From Brevibacterium sp. S111 (GTDB taxonomy: Bacteria > Actinomycetota > Actinomycetes > Actinomycetales > Brevibacteriaceae), in NCBI RefSeq assembly GCF_004745075.1, contig NZ_RHFH01000009.1, positions 62,001-126,000 on the forward strand: 64,000 nt of DNA. The letters run 5' to 3'. Within the stretch, counting starts at the first letter, position 1, and each line of letters begins with the position of its first letter. Below are positions 34,871 to 44,700 of this stretch, piece by piece. Made by a program: the position numbers and the translations under genes. The notes beneath the pieces are model-generated. The model saw only the letters and a program-made list of their open reading frames with translations. It ran no database searches and was not told the DNA's origin.

Positions 34871-34976
34871 TCGGGGCCGTCCTATCGCTGGTCGGGGTGC
34901 ATCGACCAGCATGGTTCGGCCGGTCGTTGAGAACTCAGTCCACGACATACGCATAGAAGTGAGCAACAAATACACC

Positions 34977-34992
34977 GTTAAGCGGGCTTAAC
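34977..34992. promoter_or_regulatory. Perfect 16-bp dyad upstream of the RM operon
   Basis: GTTAAGC-GG-GCTTAAC is a perfect inverted repeat 79 bp before the first gene of the restriction-modification operon, in the divergent gap 34871-35071. It is a plausible operator. The first gene of the operon encodes an HTH protein that could bind it, but this is inference. Confidence 0.55.
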
Positions 34993-35071
34993 AGTGAATG
35001 CGTGTAAGAACTTGTGCAGGCTCGCCTAGGATCGGGGCACAACGGAAAACGCGAGTGCAATGGGAGGCGCA

Positions 35072-37012
35072 GTGAGCGACGCAATGATGTCGATGCAGGA
35101 CATTGCCGACTTGGCAGGTGTCTCCCGGCCGGCAGTGTCCCAATGGCGCAGACGCACCACGGTCAGAGGTCGCGAAATCCCCTTCCCGGAGGGGACCGAA
35201 GGCCCGGACGGGCGTGAACTCTTCCATGCCGAGGCTGTCGTCGAATGGCTGCGGCGCACGGGCCGCGGCAACAATGCGGAGTTCGTCGAAGATGCTCCGG
35301 CCGCCGGCATTCCCACTGGGGTGTCGATCGACCACGCGCTGGTTCTTCTGTGTCTGAGGGACAATGCCGAGGACGATCTCAGCAACCTCGGTGAGTCGAT
35401 GCTCGTCGAGATCGCCGCCTCCCTCGATCCTGCTGATCGATTTCTCCTCAGCGAGGTCATCGACACCGAGTTCGCCGCTGCCACGCTGGACTACGTCGAC
35501 GACCTCTATGCCGCGTCGTTCGGTGCCGCCGATGCCCTGGACCGGTTGGAAACGGGGCGATTGAGCCGGAGCCAGGAACGACGAGGTTTCGATCCCGGAC
35601 TCGTGGATGTCATCGCCTCCGTCGTCGAGGGAGTCGTCGCTGACGGCGAGTCTGCCTCCGATGAGCTGGGATCCTCGGCGACGGGGGAGCTCGTCCTCGA
35701 GTGCGAGGACGTTGACCTCCTCGCCGTGGCGGAGACGGTGGAGGGTTTGGCCTCGCATGTGACCACCGACTCTCCCCACATCCGTGACCTGCGAAGGAGG
35801 GCGCTTCTGCGCGGGTGGCTGGCCCTCGACGCCGAACGACCGACGGTGTCAGTCGTCGCCGTCTACGGCTTGGAGAGCGCAGAGGTGCTCGAAAGACTCG
35901 ATCGGGTGATTCTCGATCTCAATCCCAATGAGTACGCGATCGTCGCCGGTCCTGCCGACCTGCTCTGCGGGCGACTCGACGGCTTCGCGGAGCAGCGTCG
36001 TTCGGAATCACTGCGAAGCAGCCGTTCTGCGAACCACGGACCTCTCGTTTGTGCGCTGCGTCTGCCTCGCGGTCTGTGGAAACACGCTCCGCGACAGAGC
36101 AGCGGACTATGGCTCCTCAAAGGAGGTGCCACTCTCGCCCACCCATGGGTGGCCGATCTCAGTGAAGCCCCGGTCGACCGGTCTGATCTGTCGGCCGATG
36201 TGGCCGGAGTGCTGGCTGCCGGAACCGTGCCGAACGAGCTGCCTGCTCGCGCTTTCCGGTATGTCAGGTCGCGTGATCTTCGGTCGATCCTCGGCGGCGA
36301 GGCCGTTGTTCCGCCCGGTACCCGAGCGGTGAGCTTCGCAACCGGGCAACAGGACTTCATCGACGACGTGCGCGCCGCTTCGATCGAAACCGCCGAGGCG
36401 ACCGAGGTCTTCGACATCTATGTCACCGACCGCCCCGCCTCGCTGGTGGTGGGATCGATGTCGCTCGGAACGATGATCGACAACGGAACGCTCACCCGTC
36501 ACAGCGGCAGTCGGATCGACGAATCGCTGGCGGAGGACACTGGTGCGGTGCCGGTCGTCGATGCCAGGGGAGGTGGCGAAGTGTTCCGAGTTGATGCCTT
36601 CGTCGCCGAAAGCTCGCTGCGTCGCAGCATGAGAACCCGACCGGGAGACGTCGTCTTCTGCTCGAATCCGCCGACAGCGTGGGTTGATGACCGGGGCGGG
36701 GCGCTGGTGGTCTCGCCGAACAAGATCCTGCGGAGGGCCGGTGGCGCCCCGATCGGTCCGCACACCTTGGCCGCGGTCATCAACGATGCGCAGTCGAAGG
36801 AGTACGCGAACTGGCAGATTCCCCGCATTCCTGCCGACCAGGTCGACGCGGTCGAGGACGCGATGCGGAGATTGGCCGGATATCGACAACAATTGCAGGT
36901 GAAGGAACGTGCCGCGAAGACGCTGGGGCATTCGCTCTTGAGCGGTGTCGCGGCCGGGACGATGGAACTGATGGGCAGCAGCCTCGAGCCGCAGCCATCA
37001 CAAGGAAGGTGA
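35072..37012 (+). CDS. HTH protein with degenerate N6-methylase/HsdS-like architecture
   Basis: A protein of about 646 residues opening the RM operon. Residues 5-60 form an HTH (MQDIADLAGVSRPAVSQWRRR, then LFHAEAVVEWLRRTGRG). The middle resembles the core of HTH-fused N6-adenine methylases of actinobacteria (HIRDLRRRALLRGWLAL, VCALRLPRGLWKHAPRQ, GLWLLKGG). The expected NPPY-type catalytic motif is not seen; the corresponding stretch reads VAGPAD. The C-terminal 200 residues look like an HsdS-type target-recognition half (RPGDVVFCSNPPTAWVDD, WQIPRIPADQVDAVEDAMRRL, LLSGVAAGTMEL). GTG 35072 has GGGAGG upstream; ATG 35060 is an alternative. HsdM starts one base after its stop. It may be an inactive methylase acting as regulator or specificity factor. 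Confidence 0.7.
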   Translation: MSDAMMSMQDIADLAGVSRPAVSQWRRRTTVRGREIPFPEGTEGPDGRELFHAEAVVEWLRRTGRGNNAEFVEDAPAAGIPTGVSIDHALVLLCLRDNAEDDLSNLGESMLVEIAASLDPADRFLLSEVIDTEFAAATLDYVDDLYAASFGAADALDRLETGRLSRSQERRGFDPGLVDVIASVVEGVVADGESASDELGSSATGELVLECEDVDLLAVAETVEGLASHVTTDSPHIRDLRRRALLRGWLALDAERPTVSVVAVYGLESAEVLERLDRVILDLNPNEYAIVAGPADLLCGRLDGFAEQRRSESLRSSRSANHGPLVCALRLPRGLWKHAPRQSSGLWLLKGGATLAHPWVADLSEAPVDRSDLSADVAGVLAAGTVPNELPARAFRYVRSRDLRSILGGEAVVPPGTRAVSFATGQQDFIDDVRAASIETAEATEVFDIYVTDRPASLVVGSMSLGTMIDNGTLTRHSGSRIDESLAEDTGAVPVVDARGGGEVFRVDAFVAESSLRRSMRTRPGDVVFCSNPPTAWVDDRGGALVVSPNKILRRAGGAPIGPHTLAAVINDAQSKEYANWQIPRIPADQVDAVEDAMRRLAGYRQQLQVKERAAKTLGHSLLSGVAAGTMELMGSSLEPQPSQGR

Positions 37013-37013
37013 C

Positions 37014-38612
37014 ATGGCCACGAAGAAGAACGCCGTCGAACAGCCGACGACGATGAGCGAACTCAAAGCGACTCTGTGGAAGGCGGCCGACCGCCTGCGG
37101 GGCTCGCTGAGCGCGAGTCAGTACAAGGACGTGATTCTCGGTCTCGTCTTCCTCAAATACGTCTCGGACGCATTCGAGGAGGAACAGTCGGTGCTGCGGT
37201 CCGACTATGAAGAGCAAGGCATCGACGAGGAGGACATCGCCGAGCTGCTCCAGGACCCGGATACCTATGTCGGCGAGGGCATCTTCCTCGTTCCCTCTGC
37301 CGCGCGGTGGGATTTCCTGGCTGAGAATGCCAAAGGCCAGGCGCCCTCAGGGGCCGAAGCCGGCAGGACCATCGGTGCTCTCATCGATGAGGCGATGGAT
37401 CAGCTGATGAAGGCCAACCCGTCCCTGCGGGGAACCTTGCCGCGCCTGTACAACAAGGACAATCTCGATCAGCGTCGTCTGGGTGAACTCGTCGATCTCT
37501 TCAGCAGCACGCGCTTCTCCCGGCAGGGAGAGTTCCGGGCACGTGACCTCATGGGGGAGGTCTATGAGTATTTCCTCGGCGAGTTCGCCCGTGCGGAGGG
37601 CAAGCGGGGCGGCGAGTTCTTCACCCCGCGACCGGTGGTGCGCACGATGGTCGAGATCCTCGAACCGTTCAAGGGGCGGGTCTACGATCCGTGCTGCGGT
37701 TCGGGCGGCATGTTCGTCCAGTCGGAGAAGTTCATCGAAGACCATAACGGCGATCCACGAGACATCGCGGTCTACGGTCAGGAATCCATCGAGGAGACCT
37801 GGCGGATGGCGAAGATGAACCTCGCCATCAACGGGATCGAGGTCCAAGGTCTCGGCGAGAAGTGGGGAGACACCTTCGCTCGCGACATCCACGCGGATAT
37901 CCCGATGGACTATGTCCTGGCTAATCCGCCGTTCAACCTCAAAGTGTGGGCACGCAGCGAGGAGGACCCGCGGTGGACCTTCGGCGTCCCGCCGGAGAAG
38001 AACGCGAACTACGGTTGGATCCAGCACATCCTGTCCAAGCTCACCGACGATGGCAAGGCCGGCGTGGTCATGGCGAACGGGTCGATGTCGTCGAACACCG
38101 GCGGTGAGGGCGATATCCGTGCTCGGATCGTCGAGGCCGACCTGGTCTCGTGCATGCTCGCGCTGCCGACTCAGCTGTTCCGCTCGACCGGTATTCCTGT
38201 GTGCGTGTGGTTCTTCGCGAAGAAGAAGGGGGCCCGGGCCGGCGAAGTCCTCTTCATCGATGCGCGCGAAATGGGGCACATGATCTCCCGTGCCGAGCGT
38301 TCGCTGTCCGATGAAGACATTGCCGAGATCGCCGGTACCTATCATGCGTGGATCGGCTCTGAAACCGCCGAGGCGGCCGGACGAGAGTACGAAGACGTGC
38401 CCGGATTCTGTCGGACAGTGCCGCTGGCCGAGATCAAGGAAGCCGGATACGCGCTGACCCCGGGCCGTTATGTCGGGTCGGCGCCCGAGCCCGAGGATTT
38501 GGAGCCGATCGACGAGAAGATCGCGAGACTGAAGGGGGAACTGATCGAGGCCTTCGACGAGTCAGCCCGTCTGGAAACGGTCGTCCGCGAGCAGCTGGAG
38601 CGTCTGGGATGA
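37014..38612 (+). CDS. hsdM: Type I restriction-modification system, N6-adenine methyltransferase subunit
   Basis: A 532-residue HsdM. The N-terminal helical domain (LKATLWKAADRLRGSLSASQ, YKDVILGLVFLKYVSDAFEE) is followed by the methylase domain with SAM motif YDPCCGSGGMFVQ (residues 224-236) and catalytic NPPF at about 304-307. It methylates adenine in the host recognition site when complexed with HsdS, and supports restriction with HsdR. It starts one base after the preceding stop and overlaps hsdS by 4 bp (ATGA). All catalytic residues look intact. Confidence 0.96.
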   Translation: MATKKNAVEQPTTMSELKATLWKAADRLRGSLSASQYKDVILGLVFLKYVSDAFEEEQSVLRSDYEEQGIDEEDIAELLQDPDTYVGEGIFLVPSAARWDFLAENAKGQAPSGAEAGRTIGALIDEAMDQLMKANPSLRGTLPRLYNKDNLDQRRLGELVDLFSSTRFSRQGEFRARDLMGEVYEYFLGEFARAEGKRGGEFFTPRPVVRTMVEILEPFKGRVYDPCCGSGGMFVQSEKFIEDHNGDPRDIAVYGQESIEETWRMAKMNLAINGIEVQGLGEKWGDTFARDIHADIPMDYVLANPPFNLKVWARSEEDPRWTFGVPPEKNANYGWIQHILSKLTDDGKAGVVMANGSMSSNTGGEGDIRARIVEADLVSCMLALPTQLFRSTGIPVCVWFFAKKKGARAGEVLFIDAREMGHMISRAERSLSDEDIAEIAGTYHAWIGSETAEAAGREYEDVPGFCRTVPLAEIKEAGYALTPGRYVGSAPEPEDLEPIDEKIARLKGELIEAFDESARLETVVREQLERLG

Positions 38613-39832
38613 GCGATATCACTGTGGCTCAACTTGTCGAAAAGAAGAAACTCCGGGTTGAAGATGGAAACCATGGGAATGATCGGCCGAGAAGTCATGA
38701 GTTTGTCGATCATGGGGTGAATTTCATTCGCGCCGCAGATATGACTTCTGGGAAAGTTGATTTCTCCAATTCTGAAAAGATTGACGCCACTGCCTTCAAC
38801 AGAATCAGGAAAGGAATTGGCGAGCCAGGGGACGTGTTGGTGACTCATAAAGGGACGATCGGGAAAGTTGCGTTTGTAAGCGACGAAGCACCTGAATTTG
38901 TGTGTTCGCCTCAGACGACTTTCTGGCGTTCATTGGATCAAGACTATTTGAATCAATCATTTATTGGATATTGGTTGAAGTCCACTGAGGCGCAGCAACA
39001 ATTTCGCGTTCTGGGCGGTCAGTCTGATATGGCGCCCTACGTCAGCCTCACTAGCCAACGTTCAATGACGATCACGGTTCCTGAGGTTTCGCGTCAGCGC
39101 GCGATTGCTGATGTCCTCGGCGCCCTCGACGACAAAATCGCCGCCAATGAGCGACTGTCCGGTGCGGTGCAAGATCTGTTGCAAGAACGCTTCGCATTAC
39201 TGAGGCTGGATGGCTTCACGGGGGACGGCTCGTTCTTGACCGTCAGCGACCTATTCGACGTGAATCCTCGAACCTCTCAAAAACTGGCTGGTCAGGCTCC
39301 ATATCTTGGCATGAAGGACCTTCCTGACTCTTCCATGACTGTGGGCTCGTGGTCCACTCGCGAAGCAAAGAGCGGTGCACGGTTCATTAACGGCGATGTG
39401 CTGCTTGCGCGCATTACTCCTTGCTTGGAGAACGGCAAAGCTGGCTACGTAGATTTCCTCGAGAATACGGAAGTCGGTGTTGGTTCGACTGAGTTCATCG
39501 TCTTCCGTGCTAGGTCGCCATTGCTTTCAGCTGTCCCGTTCTTTTTGACGAAGAGTGAGCGCTTTCGCGATTTTGCGATCAAGCACATGCAGGGGACCAG
39601 TGGTCGGCAGAGGCTTGCGGCTGCAGACGTTGCGGATTACCGGCTGGCCAAGGTGGACGACGAGAGTCTAAATCGCTTCGGAGAGCTGTCATTGAGCTTG
39701 CTTAAGCGTGTAAAGACGGCTGTGTCTGAGTCTCGGGCTCTCGCTCGCACCCGCGACGAACTTCTCCCGCTGCTGATGAACGGAAAGATCACGGTCAAGG
39801 ATGCGGAGGCGGTAGTGAGCGACGCGGTCTGA
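38609..39832 (+). CDS. hsdS: Type I restriction-modification system, specificity subunit
   Basis: A 407-residue HsdS with the usual layout: target-recognition domain 1 (residues 1-160), a central conserved helix (VSRQRAIADVLGALDDKIAANERL), target-recognition domain 2 (about 205-350) and a C-terminal conserved helix (LARTRDELLPLLMNGKI). Each recognition domain reads one half of the bipartite DNA target. The first 400 bases are visibly richer in A and T than hsdM, consistent with exchange of recognition domains by horizontal transfer. The start overlaps hsdM by 4 bp. The target sequence cannot be predicted here. Confidence 0.93.
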   Translation: MSDITVAQLVEKKKLRVEDGNHGNDRPRSHEFVDHGVNFIRAADMTSGKVDFSNSEKIDATAFNRIRKGIGEPGDVLVTHKGTIGKVAFVSDEAPEFVCSPQTTFWRSLDQDYLNQSFIGYWLKSTEAQQQFRVLGGQSDMAPYVSLTSQRSMTITVPEVSRQRAIADVLGALDDKIAANERLSGAVQDLLQERFALLRLDGFTGDGSFLTVSDLFDVNPRTSQKLAGQAPYLGMKDLPDSSMTVGSWSTREAKSGARFINGDVLLARITPCLENGKAGYVDFLENTEVGVGSTEFIVFRARSPLLSAVPFFLTKSERFRDFAIKHMQGTSGRQRLAAADVADYRLAKVDDESLNRFGELSLSLLKRVKTAVSESRALARTRDELLPLLMNGKITVKDAEAVVSDAV

Positions 39833-39967
39833 GCCAGTCGAACCTGCATTCGTCTGAACAGCCGGCTTCGGAGCCGGGAGCGCCCACTTGGACAGCTACT
39901 TCGACAACTCTTTCACTGAATTGAAAAGGTGGTAAGGTTTCTGAAAAGGAGGGAGGTCGGTGAAAAG

Positions 39968-41722
39968 GTGCAAGACGCTGAACTGACTGCAGCCGTGCAT
40001 CGCCTCCGGACGCTTGGGGTGGAGCCAGCCGATGTCGAGGTCAAGGCCTCGGTCGGAAAGCTTCCGAAGACGGTTCCGGAGACCTTGAGCGCTTTTGCCA
40101 ACGGTCAGGGCGGAACTGTCTTACTCGGCATCGACGAATCGGCCGACTTCACCGCAGCTGACGGCTTCGACGCCGCTGCGATACGTGATGCTCTCGCCGG
40201 TGCGTGCGCTGACAAACTGACACCTCCGATTCGAGATGAAGTCGAAGTCCTCGAATTCGAGGGCTCCGCCATTGTCCGCATTGTTGTTTCCGAAGCACTG
40301 CCCAAGGACAAACCCTGCCACCTCACAGACCGTGGCGCGCACCAGGGCTCTTTCATCCGCAGCGGGGACGGTGATCGGAAGCTGACCGGCTATGAGGTCA
40401 CCCAGCTGCTCACGAATACGATTCAGCAGACTCACGACCGCGAACAAGTCGCGGAGGCAAGCAGAGAGCACCTTGATGACGAGCTCTGCACCGAACTCGT
40501 CAAGAGGGCCACAGAGCGCACTCCGCGCGCGTTCAAAGGCCAGAACGAGGACGAAGTGCTGACAGGACTGGGGGTTCTCACGACCGCCGGCGGAGAGACT
40601 CGCCCCACCTTGGCAGGACTGCTGACCGTCGGAAAATACCCTCAGCAGTTCTTCCCTCAGTTGTTCATCTCGTTCGTAGTCTTTCCTGGACGTGATCGAG
40701 CGAGCCTGGGGCCGTCCGGGGAACGCTTCTACGACAACCTCAGCCTGGACGGTCCGATTCCCGATCAGCTTGACGCGGCTATAGACGCAATGCGCAAACA
40801 CATGAGCCGAGCCGCGATCATTCACGGAATCGGACGCGAAGACCGCTATGACTACCCGATCGAAGCTCTGCGTGAGGTCTTCGCCAATGCCCTGCTTCAT
40901 CGCGACTACAGTCCGGAATCCCGGGGGACCCAGATTCAGATCGAACTGTTCCCGGATCGACTGGAAGTGCGGAGTCCCGGAGGACTGTACGGGGAAGTGG
41001 CGGCAGAATCGCTGGGCACTGACGAAGGTGGCTCGACCTCCCGAAATGCCACTTTGGCGAAGCTCCTCTCCGATATGCCTGTGATCGGGGAGAAGGAGAC
41101 CATCGTTGAAAACCGCGGAACCGGTCTGGTCAGAGTGACAGCGGCACTCAGAGCGGTCGGAATGTCTCCGCCCGAGTTCGACGTTTCACCAGGACACCTC
41201 ACAGTGACGATGCAGAGGACGGCACTGTTGTCGACACAGACAATGGACCGGATCAACCGACTGGGTCTTGCCGGGCTGTCGGACACTCATCATCTGGCGA
41301 TCGCGATGATGATCAATGCCGGACGAACAAACGTCGCCATGCTCAAAGGCTGGAGCGTGCCCGGTGACGAAGCCCGAGCCGTCCTCAAAGACCTTGTTGA
41401 TCGACGAATAGCCGAAATCAAGGGCGGCAGACGATACGCCAGCTACCACCTTGTGCCCGGCGAACCGACGATGGCTGCTGCGATACCTTCACAAATGCAG
41501 TCTCGTCAGCCCGGGATCGATGGGCAACTCGATGCCGTGGTTCAGGCTCTTGGTGCAGGCCATGCGCTGACAAGTGAGATCGCATCGCAATTGGGCTTGA
41601 GTCACACCACTGTGTGGCGTCGGCTGAGAACCCTGATGGAACGAGGGATCGTCGAACGGGTCGGCACGCAGTCGAGTTCCAAACAGAGTTATCGCCTCAT
41701 CGCCAGAAACGAGGAAGTATGA
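39968..41722 (+). CDS. AlbA_2-domain / HATPase protein within the RM operon
   Basis: A protein of about 584 residues. The N-terminal part is a Schlafen-type AlbA_2 domain (ADVEVKASVGKLPKTVPETLSAFANGQGGTVLLGID, KPCHLTDRGAHQGSFIRSGDGDRKLTGYE). A GHKL-like ATPase segment follows (ALREVFANALLHRDYS, RLEVRSPGGLYG, ENRGTGLVRVTAALRAVGM), as in RecG-like putative regulators. The C-terminus has a winged helix (TSEIASQLGLSHTTVWRRLRTLMERGIVERVG). GTG 39968 is preferred because AGGAGGGAGG lies about 11 bases upstream; GTG 39929 is possible. It overlaps hsdR by 4 bp (ATGA), so it is part of the RM operon. Role there unknown: transcription control or an accessory defence activity. Confidence 0.82.
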   Translation: MQDAELTAAVHRLRTLGVEPADVEVKASVGKLPKTVPETLSAFANGQGGTVLLGIDESADFTAADGFDAAAIRDALAGACADKLTPPIRDEVEVLEFEGSAIVRIVVSEALPKDKPCHLTDRGAHQGSFIRSGDGDRKLTGYEVTQLLTNTIQQTHDREQVAEASREHLDDELCTELVKRATERTPRAFKGQNEDEVLTGLGVLTTAGGETRPTLAGLLTVGKYPQQFFPQLFISFVVFPGRDRASLGPSGERFYDNLSLDGPIPDQLDAAIDAMRKHMSRAAIIHGIGREDRYDYPIEALREVFANALLHRDYSPESRGTQIQIELFPDRLEVRSPGGLYGEVAAESLGTDEGGSTSRNATLAKLLSDMPVIGEKETIVENRGTGLVRVTAALRAVGMSPPEFDVSPGHLTVTMQRTALLSTQTMDRINRLGLAGLSDTHHLAIAMMINAGRTNVAMLKGWSVPGDEARAVLKDLVDRRIAEIKGGRRYASYHLVPGEPTMAAAIPSQMQSRQPGIDGQLDAVVQALGAGHALTSEIASQLGLSHTTVWRRLRTLMERGIVERVGTQSSSKQSYRLIARNEEV

Positions 41723-44700
41723 TCCCCGAATCCGAATGGGAGACCTTTCACATCGACCGCCTCGTCGAGAACGGGTGGGAGCACGTACCGGGCCCGGAGG
41801 TCATACCCGGGCAGACCGATGGGCGGACGGAATGGGACGGCCTCGTCCTCAAGACTCGGGCAGCTCAGGCCCTGCGCACGCTCAACCCGGGCGTTCCTCC
41901 GCGGTACCTCGACGAAGCGCTGGGAGAGATCCTCGCGGCCGCCTCGGCGGATCCGATTGCGGAGAACTTCAGGTTCCACGGATACCTGACCCATGGCTAT
42001 CGCGGCATCTCCTACATCGATGCCGACGGAACCGAACAGAACCCGACGATCCGCCTCTTCAGCCACCGTCCCGAGGACAACTCCTACCTGGCGATCAACC
42101 AGGTGACGATCCGCAACCGTGAGATCGAACGACGCTTCGACATCGTTCTCTACGTCAACGGGTTCCCGCTGGTGATCATGGAGATCAAACGGGCCGGCGA
42201 CGCGAACACAGGCGAACGAGAGGCCTACGCGCAACTGCAGACGTACCTGCGGGAATTCCCCGACGCTTTCTCCTGCTGCGCCCTCACCGTCGTCAGCGAC
42301 GGAGTGAACGCGAAATATGGGACCCCATTCACCCCCTTCAACCACTACTCACCATGGAATGTCGACGACGACGGCGCGGTGGTTGCACTCGGCCGCGACC
42401 ACACGGATACGGGAGCGAGCCTCGGCAGCGAAGTGCTCATCGACGGGGTGTTCAATCAGGAGCGATTCGGACAGATCATCCGCAACTTCGTGGCCTTCGA
42501 CGAAGGCGCGGACGGTCTGGCCAAACGGGTCGCCAAACCGCACCAGTACTTCGCGGTCACCAAGGCGGTCGGCACTACCGTCGAGGCGGTGCGCAGCGAC
42601 GGTCGTGCGGGGGTCGTGTGGCATACGCAGGGATCGGGCAAGTCCATGGAGATGGAACTGTACGCCCATCTCGTCGCGATCCGACCCGAACTGAAGAATC
42701 CGACGATCGTCGTCGTCACGGACCGAACCGAACTCGACTCCCAGCTGTTCGAAACCTTCGACCGCTCCCAACTTCTAGCCGAAAATCCGGTCAAGATCTC
42801 CTCCCGGCGGGAACTCCGGGAGGCGCTGACCCATAAGGCCACGGGTGGGATCTATTTCAGCACGCTGCAGAAGTTCGGTCGCACCGACAGCGAACGCGCC
42901 GACGGGCTCGACCACCCGGAACTGAGCAATCGCCGGAACATCATCGTCATTGTCGATGAAGCACATCGGTCCCACTATGACGAGCTCGACGGCTTCGCCC
43001 GACACATTCGCGACGCCCTGCCCAGAGCCTCATTCATCGCATTCACCGGCACCCCGATCTCCTTCGCCGACCGCAACACCCAAGAGGTGTTCGGCGATGT
43101 CATCGACACCTATGACCTCTCCCGGGCCGTCAGCGACGGCGCCACGGTCCCGGTCGTCTACGAGCCGCGCCTGATCGAGATGGGACTGGGGCAAGAGGTC
43201 TCCGAAGACGACCTCAACACCTCGGCCGACGAGGCGACCGCGGGCCTCGACGATGTCGAACGCACCCGCGTGGAGCAGTCGGTCGCCGTGATCAACTCCG
43301 TCTACGGCAACCACGAACGGCTGCAGCTGCTGGCCGCCGATATCGTCGAGCACTGGGAACAGCGTTCGGAATCGATGCGGCCATTCATCGCCGCACCTGG
43401 CAAGGCGATGATCGTCTGCGCCACGCGTGAGATCTGCGCCCGACTCTATGAAGAGATCATCGAATTGCGCCCGGATTGGCACAGCGACGACGTCGACGCC
43501 GGCAAGATCAAGGTCGTCTACTCATCGAATTCTTCGGATTCCGGACTCATCGCGAAGCATCGCCGGAGGCAGGGGCAGAACAAGACGATTCAGAAGCGCA
43601 TCAAAGACGTCGACGACGAACTCGAACTCGTCATCGTCAAGGACATGATGCTCACCGGCTTCGACGCCCCGCAGCTGCACACGCTGTACCTGGACCGGCC
43701 TCTGAAGAACGCGCTGCTCATGCAGACCCTGGCGCGAGTGAATCGCACCTATCGGGGCAAAACCGACGGACTCATGGTTGCCTATGCTCCGATCGCGAAC
43801 AACCTGCGCAACGCGCTGGCCGAATACACGGCGCGTGATCAGGAAACCGAGCCGATGGGGCGCAAATTCGACGATGCGGTGCGAGTCGTTCACGAGTTCC
43901 TCGATGCTTTGGACACTTTGTGCGCCGGATACGACTGGCGGGCGAAACTCGACGGACAGCCCGGCAGTCACATCAAGGCTGCTCTAGGGTTGACGAACTA
44001 TCTGCGCGATCCCGCGCATGCGAATGTGACCCTGGCACAACAGCCTCGAGGGCTCGGCGACGACGGCACCGAGAACTCTTCGGACACGGATGCAGCTGAG
44101 GACTCGGGGCTGGCCGAGAACTATCGGCGCCTGTCCGGAAGTCTGGCACGAGCATGGGCACTGGCCCGAGGTTCCGACGAACTCAAAGACAGGCGTGCGG
44201 ATGCGCAGTTCTACGAAGAGGTGCGCGTGTGGATGGCGAAGTTCGACGCTCAGGAGCGGCAGGCCTCGGGACGCCCGGTATCCGAGGACGTCGAGCTGAT
44301 GCTCGCGGGCCTGCTGGAGGAGTCGACCCATGCTGGGGAGATCGTTGACATCTACGAGGCCGCGGGGCTCGCGAAACCGTCGCTGCAGGACCTGACCCCG
44401 GATCTCACCCACCAAGCCCAGAAGTCTCCGACTCCCCACCTGGCCATCGAAGCACTCAGGGATGTACTCACCGACCGGGCGACGCAGCTGACGAAGAGCA
44501 ACCTCGTGCGGCAGAAGGCATTTGCCGAGCGGATCCGAGAGCTGATGAACAGGTACACGAATCAGCAGCTGACCTCGGCCGAGGTGATCGCAGAGCTCGT
44601 GGAGCTCGCGCGCGAGGTGGCCGACGAAGGCAACCGTGGTCAGCAGTTCGATCCGCCTCTGGACTGGAAGGAGCTGGCCTTCTATGATGCGGTGGCGGAG

